Assembly: GCF_965208895.1 (NCBI RefSeq)
Contig: NZ_OZ242363.1
Coordinates: 4,092,001-4,156,000 of the forward strand
DNA from: Poriferisodalis sp965208895
GTDB lineage: Bacteria; Actinomycetota; Acidimicrobiia; Acidimicrobiales; Poriferisodalaceae
Length of the DNA: 64,000 nt
Direction: 5' to 3'
Of the stretch, positions 32,958 through 40,616 are shown piece after piece. The translations under genes were made by a program, and so were the position numbers. The notes under the pieces were generated by a model that was not told where the DNA came from, ran no database searches, and saw only the letters and a program-made list of their open reading frames with translations. Position 1 is the first letter of the stretch; the number at the start of each line of letters is the position of its first letter.

Positions 32958-35900
32958 ATGCCAGCGATGAGGCGCCTTGCGGCCACGGTCGCCATGTTGG
33001 GCGCTCTGAGCGTCAGCTCTGCGGTGCTTGCGCCAGTCGCGGCTGCTGCAGCCGACGCCGACGTTGCAGACGTCGCGCTCACCCGCTACGGCGGCACCGA
33101 CCGGTACGCCACTTCGCTGCTTGTCGCTGAGGCGGTTGCTGCGGATGCCGGCGGCTCGCTGGAATCTGTGGTCATCGTTTCGGGTGTCAGCTGGCACGAG
33201 GCAGTCGTTGCAGCGTCGATCGCCGGCCGGCTTGAGGCACCGGTACTGATGACGCCGCCCACCGAACTTCGCGACGATGCGCTGGAGTTCCTGCAACGCG
33301 TCGCGGCCTCAGAAGTGCTCCTCGTGAGTGCGGGGCCGGATGCTGAGTCACGCTCCATCTCGGAGTCAGTCGCATCGGCGCTCGAGATGGCAGGACTCGA
33401 CGTCGAGTGGGTCGGCGGCGCAGATCAATTCGCGACGGGCATCGAAGTGGCACGTCGAGCCGGAACTGCGGGCACGCTCGGCGACTTCGGATCGACGGCG
33501 ATCGTCGCTAGTGGCGAGGTGTTCGCTGATGCGCTCGTCGCCGGCCCGCTGTCGGCGCGAGGTATCCATCCGGTGCTGTTGAGTCCCCAGTCAGGTCTCG
33601 ACTCAGGCGTCGAGGCCTACCTGAGCGAAGCAGGCATACGCCATGTCGTGTTGATGGGCGGGACTGCCGCGTTGTCGGCTGGGGTGGAGGACTCCATCCG
33701 TGGACTGGGAATCACTGTCAGCCGCATGGCGGGCACCACCCGGTACGACACTGCGACGAAGACGGCGAGCTTTATGGCCGAGCACTCGACTGGAAACTGT
33801 TTCGGCGGTTCTGCAGTCGGCCTGGCCCGCGCTCGGGTGCCGTTCGATTCGTTCAGCGCGGCGTCGCTGCTGGCTCGGCAGTGCGCTCCGTTGGTGCTGG
33901 CTGACCCAGATGCCATCCCATCCGAGACGGCAGCGTTCCTCGACTCGTCGCGCCGTGCTGATGGGGTTGACGAGCTGCAGCTGAACATCTTCGGCGGAGA
34001 TGCAGCTGTATCTCGGGCAGCAGTCGACGCCTATCTCACGGGCGGGACCCCCGAGGAGACAGACGAGCCGGCCTTTGAGCCGACCGTTCTGCCAGCAGGA
34101 ACCTGCGGTGGTTCAGCCAGCGACAACGACGTCCGCATTTCGGGTCCGACCTCGAGCACTGGCGAGCCGGCGTGGTCACCGGACTGCTCCTACATCGCAT
34201 ACCGGGAACAGGGAGCGCTGTGGAAGGTCCGTCCCGACGGCAGCGGGAAGCGCCGGGTGCTCAGGTCTCCAGCCGGGGCGGCCACCGTCGGGGAGCCAGC
34301 GTGGTCTCCCGACGGAACGAAGATCGCATACTCACAACCGGACTACACGGCGAGGCCGCGGGTCTCCCACATCTTCGTCGTGAATGCAGATGGCAGCGGC
34401 AACACGCAGCTGACCAGTGGCGAGGTGTTCGATGAGTCGCCGTCGTGGTCGCCTGACGGAAGCCGGATTGTTTTCAGCCGCGAGACCGGGCACAGAGTTC
34501 TCGAGTCGGGGGGCTTGCTCGGTGGCGAGCGGTCCTTGGTGATCGTGGGCGCGAGCACCGGCGCGAACCAGCAGGTCGTCGCGAATGGCAGGTTCTATTC
34601 ACCAAGGTGGTCGCCTGACGGTACGCGTATCGCGTATGTGAAGTCCGACCAGCTCGGCATCATCGACACCGATGGCGCCAACGCCCGCATCCTGACTGGC
34701 GGGGTGCACATCGAGGGCTTGGCGTGGTCACCCGACGGCACCCGAATCGCGTATGTCAGTGGCGACCACCGCGACGCCGACATACGCATCATCGAGGTGG
34801 ACGGGATCCGCTCGTTCCGACTGACCGATGATCGTGGACCCGAGGTGGAGCCCGCCTGGTCGCCGGATGGTGAGCGCATCGCGTATGTGACGTACCAGAT
34901 CGACGGCAACCGCCTCATCGACATGCAGATTCGTGTCAGGGGTTCCGAAGGCACTCCGGTCGACGCTTCGCAGGGATGCATGCCGCCGGGCCTGTCGTCG
35001 CTCACGACGGCTGGCTTTCCACTGCCCTCCTGGGCACCCCCAGCGACCGGAACGCTTCGTATCGCTGTCCTGTTCGCCGAATTCCCTGACTTCCCAGCGG
35101 ACTACACGACCGAGGAGGAGGCCGATGGCGGGCTGCCGTTCATGACGCGCTACCTCGAAGCAGTCAGCTACGGCCAGCTCGACATCTCGACCAAGGTGCG
35201 ACACGGCTGGTTGCGATTGGACCATCCCCGCAGCGAATACATCACCGAGGTGTCGGCAAATGAGCACGGTGAAGCGCCTGACGTAGAGACGCGAGACCTG
35301 TTCGGCGAGGTCGTTGCGACGGCCGACGACGACTTCGACTTCAGTGGCTCCGATGTCGTGCTGATCGTGTTCCCGAGCCAACACTTCGGCGGCGGTCTCG
35401 CGGGTGGTAGCCAAACGGCCGATGGCGCCGTGATGCAGCTGACGGTGGCCAACATCTTTCGAGGGAGCACCGAAATCGGACCTCGCCGCTGGGGATCGAC
35501 GGCCGCCCACGAGGTCGGCCACGCGTTGGGTCTGACTGATCTCTACCCGTACGGCGATCAGCATCGACGGCCGACGCTTGCAGATCACCGAATCTGGGTA
35601 CCTGTGAGCTTCGGCCGCATGAATCTCAACTCGTACTTCCCCGCTGCGAGCGGCGATGCCCGATATTCGGAAATTCGGCAGCATGCCGACGGCACGGTTT
35701 CCGCGGCGATTGGCAACCGTCTCGTCTATGAGGAGATGTTGGCGTGGAGCCGCTGGCAGTTGGGATGGCTCGCTGAAGGCGAAGTGCTGTGTGTCACCGA
35801 TTCATCTGCGACTGTCGAGCTTGATTCCGTTGCCGTTCCTCGCGGCGGCACGGTCATGGCTGTCGTTCCGCTGACCTCGAATCAAGTCCTCGTCGTCGAG

Positions 35901-36188
35901 AGCCGCCGCCGGCTCGGATTCGACGCCGTGCAGCCCTACACAGACAGTGCGGGCTCACGTATTACCCCACCCGGCCTTCCGGTCGAAGGAGTGCTGGTGT
36001 ACACCGTCGACGCTTCCCTCGGCGCCGGCGAGCTACCGCTCAAAGTCGCAGGCGACCGCGGGGACGGCACGGTCGAGGCCTTCCCGTTGCTCGAGGTCGG
36101 CGACTCGGTCACCATTCGAGGCCACACCGTGTCGGTCATTGCTGACTCCGGGCGGACCCACACCGTCACCATCGCCAAGACGGGCTGA
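32958..36188 (+). CDS. Secreted multidomain protein: cell-wall-binding repeats, TolB-like propeller, M6-like metalloprotease
   Basis: A 1076-residue exported protein. Residues 1-33 form a signal peptide ending in VAAAAA. Residues 40-365 hold cell-wall-binding type 2 modules (RYGGTDRYATSLLVAEA, RMAGTTRYDTATKTASF and an intermediate one around VEWVGGADQFATGIE). Residues 395-680 hold PD40/TolB-type propeller blades, with repeated WSPDGTRIAYV-like strands. Residues 700-1076 are M6 protease-like, with AAHEVGHALGLTDLY: His851, Glu852, His855 and Asp861 form HExxHxxGxxD. It is followed by a domain typical of immune inhibitor A-type proteases. It is probably held at the cell surface and degrades extracellular protein. 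A recognisable combination of these three modules in one chain is unusual. Confidence 0.82.
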   Translation: MPAMRRLAATVAMLGALSVSSAVLAPVAAAAADADVADVALTRYGGTDRYATSLLVAEAVAADAGGSLESVVIVSGVSWHEAVVAASIAGRLEAPVLMTPPTELRDDALEFLQRVAASEVLLVSAGPDAESRSISESVASALEMAGLDVEWVGGADQFATGIEVARRAGTAGTLGDFGSTAIVASGEVFADALVAGPLSARGIHPVLLSPQSGLDSGVEAYLSEAGIRHVVLMGGTAALSAGVEDSIRGLGITVSRMAGTTRYDTATKTASFMAEHSTGNCFGGSAVGLARARVPFDSFSAASLLARQCAPLVLADPDAIPSETAAFLDSSRRADGVDELQLNIFGGDAAVSRAAVDAYLTGGTPEETDEPAFEPTVLPAGTCGGSASDNDVRISGPTSSTGEPAWSPDCSYIAYREQGALWKVRPDGSGKRRVLRSPAGAATVGEPAWSPDGTKIAYSQPDYTARPRVSHIFVVNADGSGNTQLTSGEVFDESPSWSPDGSRIVFSRETGHRVLESGGLLGGERSLVIVGASTGANQQVVANGRFYSPRWSPDGTRIAYVKSDQLGIIDTDGANARILTGGVHIEGLAWSPDGTRIAYVSGDHRDADIRIIEVDGIRSFRLTDDRGPEVEPAWSPDGERIAYVTYQIDGNRLIDMQIRVRGSEGTPVDASQGCMPPGLSSLTTAGFPLPSWAPPATGTLRIAVLFAEFPDFPADYTTEEEADGGLPFMTRYLEAVSYGQLDISTKVRHGWLRLDHPRSEYITEVSANEHGEAPDVETRDLFGEVVATADDDFDFSGSDVVLIVFPSQHFGGGLAGGSQTADGAVMQLTVANIFRGSTEIGPRRWGSTAAHEVGHALGLTDLYPYGDQHRRPTLADHRIWVPVSFGRMNLNSYFPAASGDARYSEIRQHADGTVSAAIGNRLVYEEMLAWSRWQLGWLAEGEVLCVTDSSATVELDSVAVPRGGTVMAVVPLTSNQVLVVESRRRLGFDAVQPYTDSAGSRITPPGLPVEGVLVYTVDASLGAGELPLKVAGDRGDGTVEAFPLLEVGDSVTIRGHTVSVIADSGRTHTVTIAKTG

Positions 36189-36734
36189 CTAGCTGGCCGA
36201 CGGCACCTCGTTGAGCAGGCCGGTGTCGACGTCGTAGATAAAGCCGCGCACAGCCGTGTCGTGCTCGATGAACGGCGAGGCTCGCAGTGTTGCGATGGCG
36301 GCATGCACGTCGTCGGCGGGGTCGGCAAACGAGCCGATCGGCCAGCCGGGCGGCTCGCCGAAACGGTCTTCCATCTTCTTGCTGAACGCCGCCTCGTCGA
36401 GACCGCACATGCCGCAGCCGGTGTGATGCACCACCAGGACTTCCCGGGTGCCCAGCAGCTGCTGGGAGATGCACAGCGAGCGGATCACGTCGTCGGTGAT
36501 GACTCCGCCTGCGTTGCGCATGACATGCGCCTCGCCGACGCCTAGCCCCAGCTCAGCGAGCGGATCGATGCGGGCATCCATGCAGGTCACGATTGCGACG
36601 TGACGGCTGGGCGCAGCCGCCATGCCGGGTGTCTTGACGGCGTCGGCCACCCGCCGGTTGCGCTCGACCAGCTCATCGGCCGCTGGGTGGTACTCGGATG
36701 GGTTCGGCTCTGCGTGTGCGTCTTGTTGGCCCAT
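36189..36734 (-). CDS. Beta-class carbonic anhydrase
   Basis: A 181-residue beta-carbonic anhydrase, which hydrates CO2 to bicarbonate in the cytoplasm. The zinc site is visible: Cys and the Asp-Arg dyad in VAIVTCMDARIDP, then His and Cys in LVVHHTGCGMCGLDE. NAGGVITDDVIRSL is the family segment between them. Its stop codon directly abuts that of the large secreted protein on the other strand, with no base between. Length is at the short end of the family. Confidence 0.92.
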   Translation of the reverse strand: MGQQDAHAEPNPSEYHPAADELVERNRRVADAVKTPGMAAAPSRHVAIVTCMDARIDPLAELGLGVGEAHVMRNAGGVITDDVIRSLCISQQLLGTREVLVVHHTGCGMCGLDEAAFSKKMEDRFGEPPGWPIGSFADPADDVHAAIATLRASPFIEHDTAVRGFIYDVDTGLLNEVPSAS

Positions 36735-36784
36735 CGGGCAAACCTCGCCTGTGCATCAGCCGGTGTTCTCCGGCAGACCAGTTG

Positions 36785-36858
36785 TACGCCCCCTGGGACT
36801 TGAACCCAGAACCTGCGGATTAAGAGTCCGTTGCTCTGCCAAATTGAGCTAGAGGCGC
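36785..36858 (-). tRNA. tRNA-Lys (CTT)
   Basis: On the minus strand, acceptor arm GCGCCTC pairs with GGGGCGT (two G-T pairs), the D arm starts TAGCTC, the anticodon loop is CTCTTAA with anticodon CTT, and the T arm is CTGGG-TTCAAGT-CCCAG. Discriminator A; CCA is not encoded. Confidence 0.96.
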
Positions 36859-36915
36859 ATGGTGCCCCGCAAGGCTAACGACAGCCCCGCGACACTTGTG
36901 GTGGGCAGGGGTGCG

Positions 36916-36990
36916 GCGGATCGAGGGGAATCGAACCCCCGGCCTCCAGTGCCACAAACTGGCGCTCTAACCGACTGAGCTACGACCCGC
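36916..36990 (-). tRNA. tRNA-His (GTG)
   Basis: Minus strand. G-1 at 36990 pairs with discriminator C73, as is typical of tRNA-His. Acceptor arm CGGGTCG pairs with CGATCCG; the anticodon stem-loop is CCAGT-TTGTGGC-ACTGG with anticodon GTG; the T arm is GGGGG-TTCGATT-CCCCT. It lies 57 bases upstream (on the minus strand) of tRNA-Lys and in the same direction. Confidence 0.96.
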
Positions 36991-37109
36991 ACGGGGTGGT
37001 CAAGGATGCCACGGGTCGCACCGCCTCGCTACCGGATTTCGTGGCGACGTGACCGGGCACACGACGGGGACCTCTGACAGGTACGAGCCCGACGGCGTAC
37101 CGTAGAAGC

Positions 37110-38105
37110 GTGAGCGAACAGAACGCAGCCGCCCGCAAGCCGCCCGTGGAGTACATCCCCCGCATCACCGCCCAGTACATCGGACTGGGCTACGGGGAGT
37201 ACCGCTGGGTGCACAGCGAGACGCCGCCGCCGTGGACGCCGCTGACCAAGCCGATCTCTGAGTGCCGAGTTGGCCTCATCGCCACCGGCGGGGTCTATGT
37301 CTCCGGCCAGACGGCGTTCCACTACCGCGACGACACGACCTACCGGGCGATCCCCACCGACGTGGACACGTCGCAGCTTCGGGCCACGCACTTCGCCTAC
37401 GACCTGACCGATGCCCGCTCGGACATCAATTGCGTGTTCCCGATCGAGGCCCTGCGTACGCTGCGCGACAGCGGCGAGATCGGCGAGCTGGGCCCGAACG
37501 CCTACACCCTCATGGGAGGCATCTACAGCACGCGCCGGGTGCACGAGGAGCTGATCCCGGAGTTGGCGAAGCGCTGCGTTGCAGACGAGTTCGACGTCGT
37601 GCTGCTCGTGCCGGTCTGACCTGTCTGCCATCAGACCGGGGGTCTGATTGCGAGGGCCATCGAGGCCGAAGGAATCCCGACACTGACCATGTCGAGCGCA
37701 CGCGACATCACCCGGGCGGCTTGGCCGCCCCGCTCGGCGTATTTGGACTATCCGCTCGGGCGTACCGCAGGCAAGCCGCACGAGCCAGAGCTCAACCTGC
37801 GGATTCTGCGAGACACGTTCGCCGCCTTCGAGAACCTCGGCGTGCCCGGCTCGATGGCGCACCTGCCCTACCGCTGGTCGGACTCCGACCGTTGGAAGGA
37901 CGGAGTGTTCGCGCCCGCCACCAAAGCAGCCGACCTGCCCGAGAGCGCTGTGCCGACCGGCAAGGCAGCCGGGAAGGACACCTACGAGGACGACCGGGTT
38001 GCGCGCCACCCGACGCCGCAGTACCAGACCGAAGAGGACGCAGCAGCCGCCCGGGCGAGCCACGACGGCGAAGAATGCCTCGTCTGCGCCGGCATCGACT
38101 ACTGA
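37110..38105 (+). CDS. Selenoprotein of the GrdB/PrdB (glycine/sarcosine/betaine/D-proline reductase B) family, in-frame TGA
   Basis: A single 331-residue protein if TGA 37617-37619 is read as selenocysteine (Sec170). Before it the frame reads DEFDVVLLVPV; after it, in the same frame, PVCHQTGGLIARAIEAEGIP and then TLTMSSARDITRAAWPPRSA. The motif is U-P-V-C, the U-x-x-C redox motif of this family, which extends past the TGA without any change of frame or composition. Eleven bases after the TGA a perfect 8-bp hairpin (37630-37648, loop GGG) sits where a bacterial SECIS is expected. The C terminus ends in a further CLVC motif. Relatives are annotated as selenoprotein B of glycine/betaine/sarcosine/D-proline reductase, but the substrate here is unknown and the glycine reductase partners are absent. 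GTG 37110 is the start. Conventional gene finders would call two fragments (37110-37619 and 37689-38105). Confidence 0.85.
37630..37648 (+). promoter_or_regulatory. SECIS-like hairpin for selenocysteine insertion
   Basis: ATCAGACC (37630-37637), loop GGG (37638-37640), GGTCTGAT (37641-37648): a perfect 8-bp stem. The stem starts 11 bases after TGA 37617-37619, and the apical loop with G first lies 19 bases after it; both fit bacterial SECIS elements that recruit SelB. Confidence 0.8.
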
Positions 38106-38156
38106 GTCAATCGACCGGTTTCTTAAGCGACTGTTGATCGCATTGTCAGGCTGCCG

Positions 38157-39107
38157 GTGACTGAAGCATCCGAAGGGGCGCCCGAGCGCCGCGCCTCGGT
38201 CGGCGCCAAGTCGCCCGGATCCGGAGGCGACTACGACCCCGAGGCCGTGCCGGTGCGCAATGCCGCCACGGTCATGATCCTGTCGGGCGACGACGATCCC
38301 CACGTGCTCATGCTGAAGCGCAATGCCAGGTCGATCTTCGTGGGCGACATGTGGGTGTATCCCGGCGGTGCCGTCGATCCCGAAGATGCCACCCAGATTG
38401 CCGACGAGACTGTGTCGGGCCTGACCGATGACGAGGCCTCATTCAGCATCGGCATCGAGCGCGGCGGCATCGCCTTTTGGGTGGCGGCGCTGCGGGAGAC
38501 GTTCGAGGAGGCGGGCATCTTGCTTGCCCATCACGACCACCCGGTCGGCGTGGAGGATCCGCGGGATCTGCCGTCGGGCATCATCGACCTCTCGCCGCCT
38601 GATGTGGCCGAACGGTTCTCGCAGTACCGCGACGAGGTCAATGCCGGTGAGCGCGACTTCATCGAGACGGTGCGCAGCGAAGACCTGTTGCTCGACGGCA
38701 ACAACGTCTATTTCATCGGCCGCTGGGTGACACCCATGGGATCACCCCGTCGCTACGACACACGCTTCTTCTTGACAGCAATGCCAGACGGTCAGGTCCC
38801 GTTGCCCGACCACGACGAGGCTGTCGAGCACCAGTGGGTGCGACCGGCCGACGCGATCCGGCGCAACGAAATCGGCGACATGGTGATGATGACGCCCACC
38901 ATCGGGATGCTGCACCGGCTCGCAAGGTTCGAGACCATCGATGAAGCAGTTGCTGCGGCCGGACGAGGAACCCCAGTCGACGATGAGCACGTGCGCATCC
39001 GCTACGACAACGAGGGACCGCACCGGATCGCCTTCCCCGGCGACCCGGACTACGACGACGCCGACGGCCGCACCGAGACCGGCATCCTGCGCTGGCCCTC
39101 GAACTAG
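38157..39107 (+). CDS. Nudix hydrolase, NUDT19-like
   Basis: A 316-residue Nudix-fold protein. MWVYPGGAVDPEDATQ and, after an insert of about 30 residues, FWVAALRETFEEAGILLA together form a split Nudix box (the RExxEExG part is complete), as in NUDT19/RP2-type proteins that cleave CoA or other nucleoside diphosphate derivatives. A second domain follows (RWVTPMGSPRRYDTRFFLTA). GTG 38157 begins 51 bases after the selenoprotein stop and in the same direction, so they may share a transcript. A CoA-diphosphatase role is possible but not shown. Confidence 0.85.
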   Translation: MTEASEGAPERRASVGAKSPGSGGDYDPEAVPVRNAATVMILSGDDDPHVLMLKRNARSIFVGDMWVYPGGAVDPEDATQIADETVSGLTDDEASFSIGIERGGIAFWVAALRETFEEAGILLAHHDHPVGVEDPRDLPSGIIDLSPPDVAERFSQYRDEVNAGERDFIETVRSEDLLLDGNNVYFIGRWVTPMGSPRRYDTRFFLTAMPDGQVPLPDHDEAVEHQWVRPADAIRRNEIGDMVMMTPTIGMLHRLARFETIDEAVAAAGRGTPVDDEHVRIRYDNEGPHRIAFPGDPDYDDADGRTETGILRWPSN

Positions 39108-39108
39108 C

Positions 39109-39133
39109 CCGGAGCCCTAGTTCAGGGGCTCCG
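39109..39133. terminator. Hairpin terminator between convergent genes
   Basis: CGGAGCCC (39110-39117) pairs with GGGCTCCG (39126-39133) around an 8-base loop. It directly follows the Nudix stop and precedes the stop of the minus-strand cupin gene. No T-run follows, which is common in high-GC actinobacteria. Confidence 0.6.
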
Positions 39134-39156
39134 ATGGCCCGCGGCCCATCGGGATG

Positions 39157-39630
39157 TCAAGTCGCGAGTTCGCGGGCCTGCTCTATGAACGACTCGATGG
39201 TGTTCTCGGCTAGGACGTTGTGGTCGGCGTCAAGCACCTCGAACATTCGCCCTGTGGGCTCATGCATCGAGAACAGCACCAGCGAGCCCTCGGGGCCGCC
39301 GCGCTCCATGTGCACGTCACCGCCGGGGCCGCTGCAGTAGGTGCCGGCTGGCCGGACATCTAGGTGCACCTCGTTGCCATCGCCATCGATGTCGATGACG
39401 TGATGCTCACCTTCGAGCACCAGCGAGGTCGTCGTCGCCACGTGACGGTGGAAATGGCAGTAGGCATCTGGTGCCCATCGAATCAGCAGATCCAGCCGTC
39501 CGGCGTTCTCCTCGTGGCCGAGCACGGCGATGTCGTAGTCGATCCGATAGTCGAAACGCGGTCCGCCCTCGTAGTGGATCCACTGAAGGTCGCTGGTGTC
39601 GAATCGAAAGCCTGGATTATTCGCTGTCAC
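39157..39630 (-). CDS. Cupin-domain protein
   Basis: A 157-residue protein with one cupin barrel. The metal-binding pattern is in APDAYCHFHRHVATTTSLVL followed by EGEHHVI (H-x-H...E motif one), and GDVHMERGGPEGSLVLFS fits motif two. It resembles small ChrR- or DUF4437-type cupins that bind a metal and act as sensors or oxygenases; which, cannot be told. Convergent with the Nudix gene, with a hairpin between. Confidence 0.75.
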   Translation of the reverse strand: MTANNPGFRFDTSDLQWIHYEGGPRFDYRIDYDIAVLGHEENAGRLDLLIRWAPDAYCHFHRHVATTTSLVLEGEHHVIDIDGDGNEVHLDVRPAGTYCSGPGGDVHMERGGPEGSLVLFSMHEPTGRMFEVLDADHNVLAENTIESFIEQARELAT

Positions 39631-39766
39631 GTTCAGTCTCCCTTGAGGGCCGGAGCCATGCGAAGTCCGGACTCGCGAATGTACCGACGAGGTCGTCGCC
39701 GTGTTGCGGAACCCTTGGACCCGGGCCCGTTCGGTGGCAGGATGGCTGCGGGTCCTCGTGGCCAGA

Positions 39767-39840
39767 GCCCCCGTGGCGCAACTGGACAGCGCAGCGGGCT
39801 TCTATCCCGCCGGTTGCAGGTTCGAGTCCTGCCGGGGGCG
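39767..39840 (+). tRNA. tRNA-Arg (TCT)
   Basis: Acceptor arm GCCCCCG pairs with CGGGGGC; D arm TGGCGC; anticodon loop CTTCTAT with anticodon TCT; T arm GCAGG-TTCGAGT-CCTGC; discriminator G at 39840. CCA is not encoded. Confidence 0.95.
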
Positions 39841-39973
39841 CTTGGTGCGGCCACTGTGCAAGATCGGAAAGGGCGATGGTGTCTCCGGCGAACGCGGGTA
39901 GGTTCAGCGGATGCCGCAGGCCTCAGTTTCTGGCACGGATACTGCTTCGGCGTCCAAACCCGCAGGTGGGGTG

Positions 39974-40579
39974 ATGTCGATCGCAGAGACGAATGGCGCC
40001 GTCACCGAAGAGCCGGTGGATACCGACCGGATCGAGCGGGCGGTCCGGGAGATCCTGGTCGCCATCGGCGAGGATCCCGACCGTGACGGCCTGCAGAAGA
40101 CGCCCAAGCGAGTCGCCCGCATGTACGCGGAAGTGTTCGCTGGCCTGCAGGAAGATCCTGAACACCACCTCCAGGTGCAGTTCGAGACTGGCCACGACGA
40201 GATGGTCATGGTGCGCGACATTCCCTTCTATTCGATGTGCGAGCACCACCTCATGCCGTTCGTCGGCCGCGCCCACGTCGCCTACATCCCCGGCGAGCGG
40301 GGCATGATCACCGGGCTGTCGAAGCTGGCGCGCCTGGTGGAGGCCTACGCCCGACGGCCGCAGGTGCAAGAACGGCTCACCACCCAGGTCGCCGACAAGC
40401 TGATGGAGGTGCTCGAGCCCCGGGGCACCCTCGTGGTGGTTGAGGCCGAGCACCAGTGCATGTCGATGCGGGGCGTGCAGAAGCCGGGCTCGCTGACCAT
40501 CACCTCGGCGGTGCGCGGTCAGTTCCGCAACACCGCGACCCGTGCGGAGGCAATGCACCTCATCGGCGTCGGCCGCTAA
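39974..40579 (+). CDS. folE: GTP cyclohydrolase I
   Basis: A 201-residue type I GTP cyclohydrolase, which converts GTP to 7,8-dihydroneopterin triphosphate at the start of folate synthesis. The zinc site is Cys and His in YSMCEHHLMPFVG and the second Cys in EAEHQCMSMRGVQKPGS; HVAYIPGERGMITGLSKLAR holds substrate contacts. ATG 39974 gives the usual length; an ATG at 39911 would add 21 residues. The frame continues without gap from a good coding start, and the helicase gene begins 38 bases later. Confidence 0.95.
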   Translation: MSIAETNGAVTEEPVDTDRIERAVREILVAIGEDPDRDGLQKTPKRVARMYAEVFAGLQEDPEHHLQVQFETGHDEMVMVRDIPFYSMCEHHLMPFVGRAHVAYIPGERGMITGLSKLARLVEAYARRPQVQERLTTQVADKLMEVLEPRGTLVVVEAEHQCMSMRGVQKPGSLTITSAVRGQFRNTATRAEAMHLIGVGR

Positions 40580-40616
40580 CGCGTCCACCGGTGCACACCG
40601 AGTTGCTCAGCACTAC

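Noticed and set aside
36916..36990. tRNA-His lacking G-1
   Set aside because: With the acceptor stem set by the conserved T8-A9, position -1 is G and pairs with C73, so the gene is normal.
37689..38105. Separate gene starting at ATG 37689
   Set aside because: It lacks a ribosome site, the frame is already continuous with the upstream gene, and the sequence between TGA 37617 and 37689 reads as family-typical protein.
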